Assembly (NCBI RefSeq): GCF_002368115.1 | Contig: NZ_AP018316.1 | Span: 2,484,774 to 2,548,773, forward strand | Direction of reading: 5' to 3' | DNA from: Dolichospermum compactum NIES-806 | GTDB taxonomy: Bacteria; Cyanobacteriota; Cyanobacteriia; Cyanobacteriales; Nostocaceae | Length of the DNA: 64,000 bases | Part shown: positions 16,224 through 25,689 of the stretch, one piece after another | How the letters are laid out: every line of letters begins with the position of its first letter | How positions within the stretch are numbered: position 1 is the first letter of the stretch | Notes under the pieces: model-generated | Databases searched by the model: none | What the model was told of the DNA's origin: nothing | Seen by the model: the letters and a program-made list of their open reading frames with translations, nothing else | Program-made: the position numbers and the translations under genes

Positions 16224-17069
16224 ATGACGATGAAAATTGGTATTGTAGGACTGGGACTCATTGGTGGTTGTTTAGGTTTCGATTTACGATCGCAAGGACA
16301 TTATATTTTAGGTGTCAGCCGTCGTGAATCAACCTGTGAGAAAGCAGTTAAACTTGGTAGTGTGGATCAAGCATCGGTAGACTTGAGCTTGTTGGCATCA
16401 GCAGACGTTGTATTTATTTGTACCCCTATAGGACTGATAGTCCCCCAAGTAAAAGAATTAATAACTCATTTACCAAAGACTACCATTATCACTGATGTTG
16501 GTTCAGTTAAAACACCCATAGTAGAAACGATTTCTCCTTTATGGGAAAATTTTGTGGGTGGTCATCCCATGGCGGGCAAAACTGATGTCGGTATAGAAGC
16601 AGCACAGCGAGATTTGTTTGTCAATCGGCCTTATGTATTAACGCCGGTGGAAACAACACCAAGTGATGCTGTAATAATTGTAGAAGAAATTGTGCGATCG
16701 CTCGGTTCTATTATCTACCATTGTCAACCAGAACAACATGACCGGGCTGTGAGTTGGATTTCCCATTTACCTGTAATGGTGAGCGCCTCCTTGATAGCAG
16801 CTTGTTTAAGTGAACAAGATCCAGAAATCGCTACATTAGCCCAAAATTTTGCTAGTTCAGGGTTTCGAGATACAAGTAGGGTCGGGGGAGGAAATCCCGA
16901 ATTAGGGGTAATGATGGCGCAATATAATCGCCAAGCACTATTACATTCTCTTTATCAATACCGCGAAAATTTATCTGAATTTATTCATATAATTGAGCAG
17001 GAAAAGTGGGAATTGTTAGCAGAAAAGTTTAAATTCAATCAACAAGCGCGTCCTGATTTTGTGGAATAG
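16224..17069 (+). CDS. tyrA: Prephenate/arogenate dehydrogenase
   Basis: A 281-residue oxidoreductase of tyrosine biosynthesis. The Rossmann motif GIVGLGLIGGCLG at residues 4-16, FICTPIGLI and the ITDVGSVKTP and GGHPMAGKT motifs define the TyrA family. The helical dimerisation domain has the conserved HDRAVSWISHLPVMVSASL. Cyanobacterial enzymes characterised so far prefer arogenate with NADP+; the preference here is inferred. ATGs at 16224 and 16230 are both possible because neither has a clear ribosome site. A hairpin follows the stop by 6 bases. Confidence 0.93.
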   Translation: MTMKIGIVGLGLIGGCLGFDLRSQGHYILGVSRRESTCEKAVKLGSVDQASVDLSLLASADVVFICTPIGLIVPQVKELITHLPKTTIITDVGSVKTPIVETISPLWENFVGGHPMAGKTDVGIEAAQRDLFVNRPYVLTPVETTPSDAVIIVEEIVRSLGSIIYHCQPEQHDRAVSWISHLPVMVSASLIAACLSEQDPEIATLAQNFASSGFRDTSRVGGGNPELGVMMAQYNRQALLHSLYQYRENLSEFIHIIEQEKWELLAEKFKFNQQARPDFVE

Positions 17070-17075
17070 ATCACT

Positions 17076-17102
17076 GGTGCGTTATCAATAATGTAACGCA
17101 CC
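17076..17102 (+). terminator. Hairpin after tyrA (GGTGCGTTA repeat)
   Basis: GGTGCGTTA (17076-17084) and TAACGCACC (17094-17102) are a perfect 9-bp stem with a 9-nt loop. The same motif recurs at 17972-17994. Being six bases after the stop codon, it probably protects or terminates the tyrA mRNA although no T run follows. Confidence 0.6.
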
Positions 17103-17277
17103 TCATCATTTAACTGCAAAAATTTAATAACGATCTTAAAATTGGTATAATATAATATCTAGCTACACTGAATTCATGTACGGAAATTCTCAATACTGGT
17201 TATCAATCTGATTATTCTATATAAATTTTATTACAATTTTGTTTCTGAAAATGGTACTAATCATAATTTTTCCATAA

Positions 17278-17952
17278 TTGATTGGGAAATTCAGCAATTA
17301 TATAGAAAATCACGAAATGCCTCTACAAAAAATGACTCAACAAGAGCCAGAAAGAGAAGCATTAGAAAAAGTCAGACAAAAATTAGAAGATGAATTTATA
17401 AGCCAAAAAGATTTATACTTTATAGTAAGAAATCAACAGATATATCCAAACAGTTTCATGATTATTGGGATATTTTATCCACCAAAAGTTAATTTTGAGC
17501 AACTGAGTCTTTTTTAAGAAGCTAATGTTATATATGATTGTGAGCATTTTGGAAATCAGTACATCCTGACATTCGGCTATGGGAATCGTAAAGACTATGA
17601 AAGCTTCATAGAATACCTTGATAAATTTGAGGTTTCATGTGTTGTTGATGTCAGATTTACTCCTCATGCGTGGAGTCGTAAATGGTATGGTAATCAGATT
17701 GAAAAACTTTGTCTATCCAAAGGTATTAACTACGTTTCTAAAATCTACTTAGGTAATACATCTGGAAATGCAAATTGGATTCCACCAGATAAACAGGAGG
17801 CTAATAAATCATTAGCAGAAGTTGCAGAAATTGCTATTGAAGGTACTGTTTTATTACTATGTGCTGAAATGGACTGGCATCGCTGCCATCGAGTAGAGGT
17901 TGCTAACGAACTGGAAAAGCTAGTAAAGATTCCTGTAAAACATCTAGCATAA
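17278..17952 (+). pseudogene. DUF488 family gene interrupted by one in-frame TAA
   Basis: Codons before the stop at 17515-17517 give a helical N-terminal extension ending VNFEQLSLF. The same frame then continues from 17518 as EANVIYDCEHFGNQYILTFG and an entire DUF488 domain. Its motifs are FGYGNRKDYESF, VVDVRFTPHAWSRKWYG, the GINYVSKIYLGN segment and the closing LLLCAEMDWHRCHRVEVA, ending at a TAA at 17950-17952. A single change of GAA to TAA would explain the break. The start is uncertain: TTG at 17278 or ATG at 17317 or 17332. The family is of unknown function. The domain half has no good start of its own. Confidence 0.75.
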
Positions 17953-17971
17953 TAGTAGGATAAATGTAAGG

Positions 17972-17994
17972 TGCGTTAGCCACAGCATAACGCA
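17972..17994. terminator. Hairpin between the DUF488 gene and ychF
   Basis: TGCGTTA (17972-17978) pairs with TAACGCA (17988-17994). It lies between two convergent 3' ends and resembles the hairpin after tyrA, so it is both a repeat copy and a likely shared terminator. Confidence 0.55.
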
Positions 17995-18007
17995 CATAAC
18001 CTACTTG

Positions 18008-19099
18008 CTACACATTAAACCGGAATAATAACACATCCCCTTCTTGGACAATGTACTCTTTGCCTTCACTTCTGACCAAACCTTTTTCTTTGGCTGCACT
18101 CATTGAACCATGAGTGACTAAATCATTATAAGCGACAGTTTCCGCCCGAATAAATCCCCGTTCAAAATCAGAGTGAATGACTCCTGCGGCTTGAGGTGCA
18201 GACATTCCGGCATTGATTGTCCAAGCCCTGGTTTCTTTCGGTCCACAGGTGAAATAAGTCCGTAATCCTAGAAGAGTGTAAGTTGCCCGAATTAAGGATT
18301 TTAGCCCACCTTCTTTGACTCCTAAAGATTCCAGAAAATCAGCTTTATCTGCTTCGGGTAGTTCTACCAATTCCGCCTCTACTTGGGCAGAAACTATGAC
18401 AACTTGGGCATTTTCGAGTGCCGCAACGGCTCGCACTTTTTCGACAAAATCATTACCTGTAGCTAAATCTTCTTCAGAAACATTAGCAGCGTAAATAATG
18501 GGTTTATTAGTAAGTAATCCTAAGCCCTTAATAATTTCCGATTCTTCCGCATTTAAACCAACTTGACGCACAGATTTACCCTCATTTAAAGCGGCAGCTA
18601 ATTTTTCCAGAATTTCTACTTCCGATTGGGCATCCTTGCTGGTACGGGCAAGTTTACGAGTTCTCTCAATCCGTTTTTCAATTTGGAATAAGTCCGATAA
18701 ACCAAGTTCTAAATTAATGATTTCAATATCTCTGGCTGGGTCAACAGAACCGGCTACGTGAATGATATCATCGTTTTCAAAACAACGCACAACATGAACG
18801 ATCGCATCAACTTCCCGAATGTGGGATAAAAATTGATTACCTAGTCCTTCTCCTTGACTTGCACCTTTAACTAAACCAGCAATGTCAACAAATTCAACAC
18901 GGGCAGGTATAGTTTGTACTGAGGTGGCAATTTTGGCAAGAACGTCTAACCGGTCATCGGGGACGGATACCATGCCAACATTCGGTTCAATGGTGCAAAA
19001 TGGGAAGTTAGCGGCTTCAGCTTTAGCATTAGCGACTACAGCGTTAAATAGGGTTGATTTTCCGACGTTGGGAAGTCCGACAATTCCGGCTCTTAGCAT
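18008..19099 (-). CDS. ychF: Ribosome-binding ATPase YchF
   Basis: A 363-residue Obg-class P-loop ATPase of the universally conserved YchF/OLA1 group. The P-loop GLPNVGKSTLF is at residues 8-18, DIAGLVKGASQGEGLGNQFL is the switch II/G3 region, and a helical coiled-coil insert lies around 130-200. The TGS domain occupies the C-terminus (TYFTCGPKETRAWTI ... GKEYIVQEGDVLLFRFNV). YchF proteins prefer ATP over GTP because of a changed G4 motif. Length is normal and the ATG at 19099 gives the standard N-terminus. Confidence 0.97.
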   Translation of the reverse strand: MLRAGIVGLPNVGKSTLFNAVVANAKAEAANFPFCTIEPNVGMVSVPDDRLDVLAKIATSVQTIPARVEFVDIAGLVKGASQGEGLGNQFLSHIREVDAIVHVVRCFENDDIIHVAGSVDPARDIEIINLELGLSDLFQIEKRIERTRKLARTSKDAQSEVEILEKLAAALNEGKSVRQVGLNAEESEIIKGLGLLTNKPIIYAANVSEEDLATGNDFVEKVRAVAALENAQVVIVSAQVEAELVELPEADKADFLESLGVKEGGLKSLIRATYTLLGLRTYFTCGPKETRAWTINAGMSAPQAAGVIHSDFERGFIRAETVAYNDLVTHGSMSAAKEKGLVRSEGKEYIVQEGDVLLFRFNV

Positions 19100-19247
19100 T
19101 GTAAATTTTAGATTTTGGTTTCAAGTATAAGGATAATTCAAACAGGTGGAGGATGGTTGGAGTTAATTTACAACAGACTTTCATCCTTGACTGAAAAATC
19201 TGTTTATGTAACTCTTAATTAAGGTATCTTTTTCTGGCAGTCCGAAA

Positions 19248-19708
19248 ATGACTTTTAAAGCCTGGGGACAATCTTGGCAAACAATTCGGAAATCTTTACA
19301 ACGCCCAATTTTAGAAAATAATTTACTGCTTCTGGGAGCTTTGAGTGCGCTGTTATCAATTGGATTATGACAATTAGGGTCTTAGGCTACCTTATAATTA
19401 CTAGGATTTAATGTATTATTTTTTGCTCGTAACTCTCTGGCTCATCCGCGTTGGGATGCAAGAGTAGCGGTAATTGGCATTGACGATGCTACATTGCATG
19501 AATACTGACAGTTTCCCCTGTCGCGCGATCGCTATGCTCAACTATTGTAAACCCTATAAGCCTCTCCCCCAGCAACTATCGGCTTTGATATTCTATTTGT
19601 TGAACCTAGCATTTATGATTCAACATTGGCTGAAGGAATGGCAATTAATGGTCAGGTGGTTTTAGCCGTTGCTCCCGGTTTACTAAACCCGACAAAAATA
19701 GTCGGGTA
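19248..19708 (+). pseudogene. Decayed CHASE2-domain sensor gene fragment
   Basis: Pieces of a CHASE2 protein can be read across several stops and frame changes. An N-terminal membrane anchor (MTFKAWGQSWQTIRKSL ... LLLLGALSALLSIGL) is followed by VAVIGIDDATLHEY, SRDRYAQLL, TIGFDILFVEPSIYDSTLAEG and INGQVVLAVAPGLL. Relatives continue into an adenylate cyclase, kinase or histidine kinase output domain, which is absent. At least five stop codons interrupt the alignment. This is a clear remnant, not a start-site problem. Confidence 0.8.
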
Positions 19709-19778
19709 TGTTTGACGTGGATTTTGCATCGTGTTAGTATCATTCCAAAGTTGACGGATACCCAGGGAAAGCAAAATT

Positions 19779-21083
19779 ATGACTCAGGCGATTACAAACC
19801 TCAACCAAGCGAACACTTCTATCCTCAAAGCTTTGAAGTGTAAAGAATGTGGAGCGGAATACGAACTCAAAGCTACTCATGTATGTGAAGAGTGTTTTGG
19901 ACCATTGGAAGTCAAATATGATTACAATGTACTGAAAAGCTTAGTTAGTAGAGAAACTATAGAAGCTGGTCCCAATTCCATTTGGCGTTACCGTCACTTT
20001 TTGCCAGTTGCTACAGATAATTATATAGATGTCGGTACAGGGATGACTCCCTTGGTGCGTTCCCACCGTCTTGCCCGTCGCCTGGGTCTAAATAAACTTT
20101 ATATTAAAAATGATGCCGTCAATATGCCGACCCTGAGCTTTAAGGATCGGGTGGTGTCGGTTGCTCTCAGTAGAGCGAGAGAATTAGGTTTTACTACCGT
20201 ATCTTGTGCTAGTACAGGTAATTTAGCAAATTCTACCGCAGCGATCGCCGCTCATGCCGGTTTAGATTGCTGTGTATTCATTCCTTCTGACTTAGAAGCT
20301 GGTAAAGTCATCGGTAGCTTGATTTATAGTCCTACCCTGATGGCTGTTAAAGGCAACTATGATCAAGTGAATCGTCTTTGCTCAGAAGTTGCGAATACAC
20401 ATGGTTGGGGTTTTGTCAATATTAACTTGCGTCCTTACTATTCCGAAGGTTCTAAAACATTAGGCTTTGAAGTTGCAGAACAACTAGGTTGGGAATTACC
20501 AGATCATATAGTTGCACCTTTAGCTTCTGGTTCTCTGTTCACCAAAATCTATAAAGGTTTCCAAGAGTTTGTAGAAGTTGGTTTAGTAGATGCCAAAGAT
20601 GTCCGTTTCAGTGGCGCTCAAGCAGAAGGTTGTTCCCCCATTGCCACAGCATTTAAAGAAGGTAGAGACTTCATTCAACCAGTTAAACCTAACACAATTG
20701 CCAAATCAATTGCGATCGGCAACCCTGCAGACGGCGTATATGCTGTAGAAATAGCCAATAAAACCAACGGTAATATTGAATCAGTTAATGATGCCGAAAT
20801 TATCGAAGGTATTAAACTCTTAGCAGAAACTGAAGGCATCTTTACCGAAACCGCAGGTGGTACAACCGTTGCTGTTCTCAAAAAATTAGTTGAAGCTGGC
20901 AAAATTGATCCAGATGAAACTACAGTGGTTTATATCACTGGTAATGGTTTGAAAACCCAGGAAGCAATTCAAGGCTATATTGGCGAACCTTTGACAATTG
21001 ATGCCAAACTAGACAGTTTTGAACGGGCTTTAGAAAGATCCCGCACACTTGACCGCTTAGAATGGCAACAAGTTCTGGTTTAA
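19779..21083 (+). CDS. thrC: Threonine synthase
   Basis: A 434-residue PLP enzyme converting O-phosphohomoserine to threonine. An N-terminal zinc ribbon (CKECGAEY ... CEECFGPLE) precedes the fold-type II PLP domain. The Schiff-base lysine is in TLSFKDRVV, the substrate-phosphate loop is SCASTGNLANSTAA, and the PLP-contacting glycine stretch is APLASGSLFTK. Length matches bacterial ThrC with a zinc ribbon. It is followed 82 bases later by a MoaD/ThiS-like gene. Because some PLP synthases work with such sulfur carriers, a second role is conceivable but not shown. Confidence 0.93.
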   Translation: MTQAITNLNQANTSILKALKCKECGAEYELKATHVCEECFGPLEVKYDYNVLKSLVSRETIEAGPNSIWRYRHFLPVATDNYIDVGTGMTPLVRSHRLARRLGLNKLYIKNDAVNMPTLSFKDRVVSVALSRARELGFTTVSCASTGNLANSTAAIAAHAGLDCCVFIPSDLEAGKVIGSLIYSPTLMAVKGNYDQVNRLCSEVANTHGWGFVNINLRPYYSEGSKTLGFEVAEQLGWELPDHIVAPLASGSLFTKIYKGFQEFVEVGLVDAKDVRFSGAQAEGCSPIATAFKEGRDFIQPVKPNTIAKSIAIGNPADGVYAVEIANKTNGNIESVNDAEIIEGIKLLAETEGIFTETAGGTTVAVLKKLVEAGKIDPDETTVVYITGNGLKTQEAIQGYIGEPLTIDAKLDSFERALERSRTLDRLEWQQVLV

Positions 21084-21102
21084 TTGTTTCACCACCGATT
21101 CT

Positions 21103-21127
21103 AGGGCTTTAGCAGCGCTAAACCCCT
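21103..21127. repeat. Hairpin repeat between thrC and the MoaD-like gene
   Basis: AGGGCTTTAGC and GCTAAACCCCT form an interrupted stem over AGC. It could attenuate transcription between the two genes or simply be an interspersed repeat. Confidence 0.5.
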
Positions 21128-21165
21128 ACCTACCAACCCACGCACTAAAAATTAACGTTTAAACA

Positions 21166-21441
21166 ATGGCTGTAAAAGTTTTAATTCCCACCGCCTTGCA
21201 AAAGTTTACAAACGAACAAGCTGCTTTAGAATGTAATGCTAGTAGTATTTCTGAATTATTAGATTCCTTAGAAGTAAGCTGTCCTGGTATCAAAGCGCGT
21301 TTGTATGATGATGAAGGCAAACTCAGACGGTTTGTGAATTTCTATGTCAATAGCGAAGATATCCGCTTTTTGGACGGAGCAAAAACAGTCCTCAAGGATG
21401 GAGATGAAGTGAGCATTGTCCCCGCTGTTGCAGGTGGTTGA
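21166..21441 (+). CDS. MoaD/ThiS family sulfur carrier protein
   Basis: A 91-residue ubiquitin-fold protein ending in the essential Gly-Gly (VSIVPAVAGG). That tail is where such proteins are adenylated and thiocarboxylated by an E1-like enzyme. The conserved LKDGDEVSIVPAVAGG end and the RRFVNFYVNSEDIRFL central segment resemble the CysO/MoaD2 subgroup. It follows thrC rather than moaE or thiG, so a role outside molybdopterin and thiazole synthesis is possible. The partner E1 enzyme is not in the window. Confidence 0.88.
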   Translation: MAVKVLIPTALQKFTNEQAALECNASSISELLDSLEVSCPGIKARLYDDEGKLRRFVNFYVNSEDIRFLDGAKTVLKDGDEVSIVPAVAGG

Positions 21442-21673
21442 ATATCTCTGGAGGGTTTAGGGTATGGGGTTTTGAAAGTCCCAAATTACCCATTACCCAA
21501 TCTTATGGTTCTGTTAAGGAAAATGCGATTTGCGGGCGATCGTCAATTACCATAGCATTAACCATTACCAATCTAAAATAGATAGAAAGTATCAGATAAT
21601 CGTTATATATAAATAGTTGTGGCTATGCTCTGGTATGTCAAAATGGAAATAACTGACTACCCCAAAATGAGCA

Positions 21674-22159
21674 ATGGCAGAAGAAACTAATCAAAATCAA
21701 GCGGGTGATGTGGGTTCTAATCCTGCTACAACCGCCCCAGAAAAGCCCGCCGCAGAGGCAAAAGCCGCCAAAAAGGAAAAGCCCCCGGCGTTGGAAGATA
21801 AGCCTTTTGAAGAGTTTATGCAGCAACATTACCTACCAGCGTTACAAGAGGCAATTACTAGAGAAGGTGTACCAGATGTGAAGCTGACTTTTGCCAAGCA
21901 GAAGTATTCTATTATTGGTTTTAATTCAGCAGAAGAATGTTGGCAAGTTATCGGTTATTGGCAAGGGGGACAGCGCCAGTTTAACGTATATTTCCCTGAA
22001 GCCAATATTCAAGGTAAAAAGGGATTTTCCTGTAATGAAGGTAAAAAACCAAGTACCTTGGAATCATTTTTAATTGATGAGCGTAAAATTACCCTAGATT
22101 TATTGGTATCTCGGTTAGTGTATCGCTTGAATGGACAAAAATGGCTAGGTAGAAATTAG
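21674..22159 (+). CDS. DUF2996 family protein
   Basis: A 161-residue soluble protein. Residues 1-45 are an Ala/Lys/Glu/Pro-rich disordered lead. The DUF2996 domain follows (EFMQQHYLPALQEAI, DVKLTFAKQKYSIIG, CWQVIGYWQGGQRQFNVYF, KGFSCNEGKKPSTLESFLIDERKITLDLL). The family is restricted to cyanobacteria and plastid-bearing eukaryotes as far as I know, with no assigned reaction. A terminator-like hairpin lies 18 bases after the stop. Confidence 0.85.
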   Translation: MAEETNQNQAGDVGSNPATTAPEKPAAEAKAAKKEKPPALEDKPFEEFMQQHYLPALQEAITREGVPDVKLTFAKQKYSIIGFNSAEECWQVIGYWQGGQRQFNVYFPEANIQGKKGFSCNEGKKPSTLESFLIDERKITLDLLVSRLVYRLNGQKWLGRN

Positions 22160-22177
22160 TCAAGGGAATAATAAGTT

Positions 22178-22206
22178 ACGACTCCAGAAATGGGGTCGTT
22201 ATTTTC
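22178..22206 (+). terminator. Probable intrinsic terminator after the DUF2996 gene
   Basis: ACGACTCC (22178-22185) pairs with GGGGTCGT (22192-22199, one G-T pair) and is followed by TATTTT. Confidence 0.6.
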
Positions 22207-22260
22207 TGTCAGAATCAGGATATCCAGGATTTAATAATTTACAGGATTTTTATTGGTATC
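22207..22260. repeat. Partial TGTCAGAATCAGGAT repeat
   Basis: CTGTCAGAATCAGGAT is followed by TCCAGGATTT and ACAGGATTTTT units. It matches the left arm of the complete hairpin copy at 41128-41235 but lacks its right arm. Confidence 0.5.
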
Positions 22261-22361
22261 AGACATTTTTATCGTTAGTTTATTAAAGGTGTGATTCGGT
22301 ATCTTCTGCCTTAGCTGAAGATATGACATAACAATTGAAACAATAATTAGTATATTTAAAC

Positions 22362-25300
22362 ATGGCAACTTTACACGGAACTTGGGTAATAAATCGTCAA
22401 AATACTTATTTCTTTATTTGGGGAGAAACTTGGCGTGCTTCGCAGGTACAGACTGAAGCATCTTCTGAAATTCTTTCATATCCATTGGCTATGACATCAG
22501 GGGAATTAAATGAATGGTTAGAAGCATCTAATTTATTAATTCCTAATTTCATTCAGACTTCTCCTAATACTAAACAAAGAATTAAAAGTAAACCACCGAC
22601 AGAAATAAAATTACCTATTCACTCACAAATAATTTCTTTACCAACTTATTTTTTAGAAGGCAATAACTCTGAATTAACAACAATTTCAACAGTTCACTCT
22701 GTTAGTGTGGATATAGATTCCCCCTTTTCACAATATTTACAACCTTGGAAAATTGATGGTTTTTGTTTAACTCCAGCATTAGCAATTAAATTTCTCACAT
22801 CTTTGCCTTTGAGTGCAAATGATAGTAAAGCGGCTTTATTAGGAGCAGATATTAATTTTTGGGTACATATTTACAGATGGCATTTAGATCTAATTTCTCG
22901 TTGTAAATTTTTACCAACTGTTGAGAAACAGGATAGTAATTTAATTGCCAAATGGCAGACTATTTTAGATAGTGCCATAGATGTCACAAGGTTAGAGAAA
23001 TTCTCTTCACAAATGCCTTTAGCTTGTCGAACATATCAACAGATTACCGAAAATCTAGCAATTAATTTACCATTATTACCTCAAGAATTAATATTATCAT
23101 TCCTCAATCACATGACAGATAATCAATTGCGGTTAATGATTGGTTCTCAATCTCCCCTTGAACCGAGAATGATGATGTCTTTACCTGCTACATTACAGCA
23201 ATGGTTACAAGGATTAATTAATGCAAATAATACAATTGATGCAGCCGGAGGAGACCGGTTACAAACTACTTTAAAAGCTTGGACTTTACCCTTGCAATAT
23301 CAACTTACAGGGAAAGCTTTATTTAGAACTTGCTTTCAATTGCTTCCTCCAGAAAATGAAGAACCAAATTGGACTTTAAAATATTTTCTCCAAGCAGCAG
23401 ATAACCCGGATTTTTTAATAGACGCAGCGATAATTTGGCATCAACCAGTAGAAAAATTAGTTTATCAAAATCGCACAATCGAACAACCTCAAGAAACATT
23501 TTTGAGAGGTTTGGGTTTAGCTTCTCGATTGTATCCGATAATTACCTCCAGTTTAGAAACTGCATCTCCCGAATTTTGTCACCTCACCCCCATGCAAGCT
23601 TATGAATTTATCAAAGCTGTAATTTGGAGATTTGAAGATAGCGGTTTAGGTGTAATTTTACCTCCTAGTTTAGCAAATCGGGAAGGGTGGGCAAATCGTT
23701 TAGGGTTAAAAATTAGTGCCGAAACTCCTCAAGAAAAATCGGGACGTTTGGGGTTACAAAGTTTATTGAATTTTCAATGGCATTTGGCAATTGGTGGACA
23801 AACAATTACTAAAGTTCAGTTTGATAAACTGGTAAAATTAAATAGTCCCTTAGTCGAAATCAATGGTGAATGGGTAGAACTCCGTCCCCAAGATATTAAA
23901 AATGCCCAAACCTTTTTTAGTTCTCGAAAAGAACAAATGTCTCTTTCTTTAGAAGATGCTTTACGCATTAGTAAAGGAGACACCCAAGTAATTGAAAAAT
24001 TACCTGTTGTAAGTTTTGAAGCTTCTGGTGCATTGGAAGAATTAATTGGGGCATTAACTAATAATCAGGAAATTCAACCTTTAACTACACCTCAAAGTTT
24101 TCGGGGAGAATTACGTCCGTATCAAGAAAGAGGTGCAGGTTGGTTAGCATTTTTAGAACGTTGGGGTTTAGGTGCTTGTCTTGCAGACGATATGGGATTA
24201 GGAAAAACCATCCAATTCATCGCTTTTTTACTTCACCTCAAAGAAGAAAATGTCCTAGAAAAACCAACTTTATTAGTTTGTCCTACTTCGGTTATGGGTA
24301 ATTGGCAAAAAGAAGTCAAAAAATTTGCCCCGACAATCAAAGTTTTAGAATATCACGGTGATAAACGTCCTAAAGGTAAAGCATTTACAGAAGCAGTTAA
24401 TAAACACGATATAGTAATTACTAGCTATTCACTAATTCACCGCGATATTAAATTATTAAAAGCAGTTAAATGGCAGATAATTGTTTTAGACGAAGCCCAA
24501 AATGTCAAGAATTCAGATGCGAAACAATCACAAGCAGTTCGACAATTAGAAACTACATTTCGCATTGCTTTAACAGGAACACCTGTAGAAAATAGATTGC
24601 AAGAATTATGGTCTATTTTAGATTTCCTGAATCCCGGTTATTTAGGAAATAAACAATTTTTCCAAAGACGGTTTGCTATGCCCATTGAAAAGTATGGTGA
24701 TACTGCTTCTTTAAATCAATTACGTTCTTTAGTGCAACCTTTTATTTTGCGTCGGTTAAAAAGTGATAAAGACATTATTCAAGACTTGCCAAACAAGCAA
24801 GAAATGACAGTTTTTTGTGGATTAACTTCTGAACAAGCTACACTATATCAAAAATTAGTAGATGAATCTTTAGTAGAAATTGAATCTGCGGAAGGTTTAC
24901 AACGTCGCGGCATGATTTTAGGGTTATTAGTGAAGCTAAAACAAATTTGTAATCATCCTTCCCAATATTTGAAATTAGCAAATTTAGAGAAACATCATTC
25001 TGCTAAATTACAACGACTAGAGGAAATGTTAGATGAGGTGATAGCAGAAGGAGACAGGGCTTTAATTTTCACACAATTTGCTGAATGGGGTAAGTTATTA
25101 AAATCCTATTTAGAAAAGAAATTAGAACGAGAAATATTCTTTTTATATGGTAGTACCAGTAAAAAACAAAGAGAGGAAATGATTGATAGATTCCAATATG
25201 ACCCCCAAGGACCACCAATTATGATTTTATCGTTAAAAGCCGGTGGTGTGGGATTGAATTTAACTAGGGCAAATCATGTTTTTCACTTTGATAGATGGTG

Positions 25301-25553
25301 GAATCCCGCAGTTGAAAATCAAGCCACAGATAGAGTATTTAGAATTGGTCAAACCCGCAATGTTCAAGTCCATAAATTCGTCTGCACTGGAACATTAGAA
25401 GAGAAAATAAATGATATGATTGAAAGCAAAAAACAACTAGCAGAACAAGTTGTGGGTGCAGGAGAAGATTGGTTAACAGAAATGGATACAGACCAACTTC
25501 GTAACTTATTAATATTAGATCGGAATGCCGTGATTGAAGAAGATGAATTTTAA
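22362..25553 (+). CDS. SNF2-family DEAD/DEAH box helicase
   Basis: A 1063-residue Swi2/Snf2 ATPase, a DNA translocase class that remodels protein-DNA complexes. The first 470 residues are the long helical N-terminal region found in bacterial SNF2 proteins. The helicase core has motif I ADDMGLGKTIQF (about residue 610), motif II LDEAQNVKN, motif III LTGTPVEN, and in the C-terminal lobe motifs V and VI (LKAGGVGLNLTRANHVFHFDRWWNPAVE, QATDRVFRIGQTR). Length and motif set are normal. It stands alone on the plus strand, upstream of the convergent sbcD. Confidence 0.95.
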   Translation: MATLHGTWVINRQNTYFFIWGETWRASQVQTEASSEILSYPLAMTSGELNEWLEASNLLIPNFIQTSPNTKQRIKSKPPTEIKLPIHSQIISLPTYFLEGNNSELTTISTVHSVSVDIDSPFSQYLQPWKIDGFCLTPALAIKFLTSLPLSANDSKAALLGADINFWVHIYRWHLDLISRCKFLPTVEKQDSNLIAKWQTILDSAIDVTRLEKFSSQMPLACRTYQQITENLAINLPLLPQELILSFLNHMTDNQLRLMIGSQSPLEPRMMMSLPATLQQWLQGLINANNTIDAAGGDRLQTTLKAWTLPLQYQLTGKALFRTCFQLLPPENEEPNWTLKYFLQAADNPDFLIDAAIIWHQPVEKLVYQNRTIEQPQETFLRGLGLASRLYPIITSSLETASPEFCHLTPMQAYEFIKAVIWRFEDSGLGVILPPSLANREGWANRLGLKISAETPQEKSGRLGLQSLLNFQWHLAIGGQTITKVQFDKLVKLNSPLVEINGEWVELRPQDIKNAQTFFSSRKEQMSLSLEDALRISKGDTQVIEKLPVVSFEASGALEELIGALTNNQEIQPLTTPQSFRGELRPYQERGAGWLAFLERWGLGACLADDMGLGKTIQFIAFLLHLKEENVLEKPTLLVCPTSVMGNWQKEVKKFAPTIKVLEYHGDKRPKGKAFTEAVNKHDIVITSYSLIHRDIKLLKAVKWQIIVLDEAQNVKNSDAKQSQAVRQLETTFRIALTGTPVENRLQELWSILDFLNPGYLGNKQFFQRRFAMPIEKYGDTASLNQLRSLVQPFILRRLKSDKDIIQDLPNKQEMTVFCGLTSEQATLYQKLVDESLVEIESAEGLQRRGMILGLLVKLKQICNHPSQYLKLANLEKHHSAKLQRLEEMLDEVIAEGDRALIFTQFAEWGKLLKSYLEKKLEREIFFLYGSTSKKQREEMIDRFQYDPQGPPIMILSLKAGGVGLNLTRANHVFHFDRWWNPAVENQATDRVFRIGQTRNVQVHKFVCTGTLEEKINDMIESKKQLAEQVVGAGEDWLTEMDTDQLRNLLILDRNAVIEEDEF

Positions 25554-25626
25554 CTGGAGTTTAGACTAAAAAATATAGATAAACTCATCTAAGAAAGACA
25601 TTTTAAACAGAAATAGGCATATTAAT

Positions 25627-25689
25627 GTAGGGGTAGCACCCCCGTGCATACCCCGGCATTTGGGGCAACCACAGGGGGTTTGCCCCTAC
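25627..25689. repeat. GTAGGGG...CCCCTAC palindromic repeat
   Basis: Outer arms GTAGGGG and GCCCCTAC and inner arms around CACCCCCGTG and CACAGGGGG give a GC-rich hairpin. It lies between the convergent helicase and sbcD genes and contains the sbcD stop codon. Confidence 0.65.
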
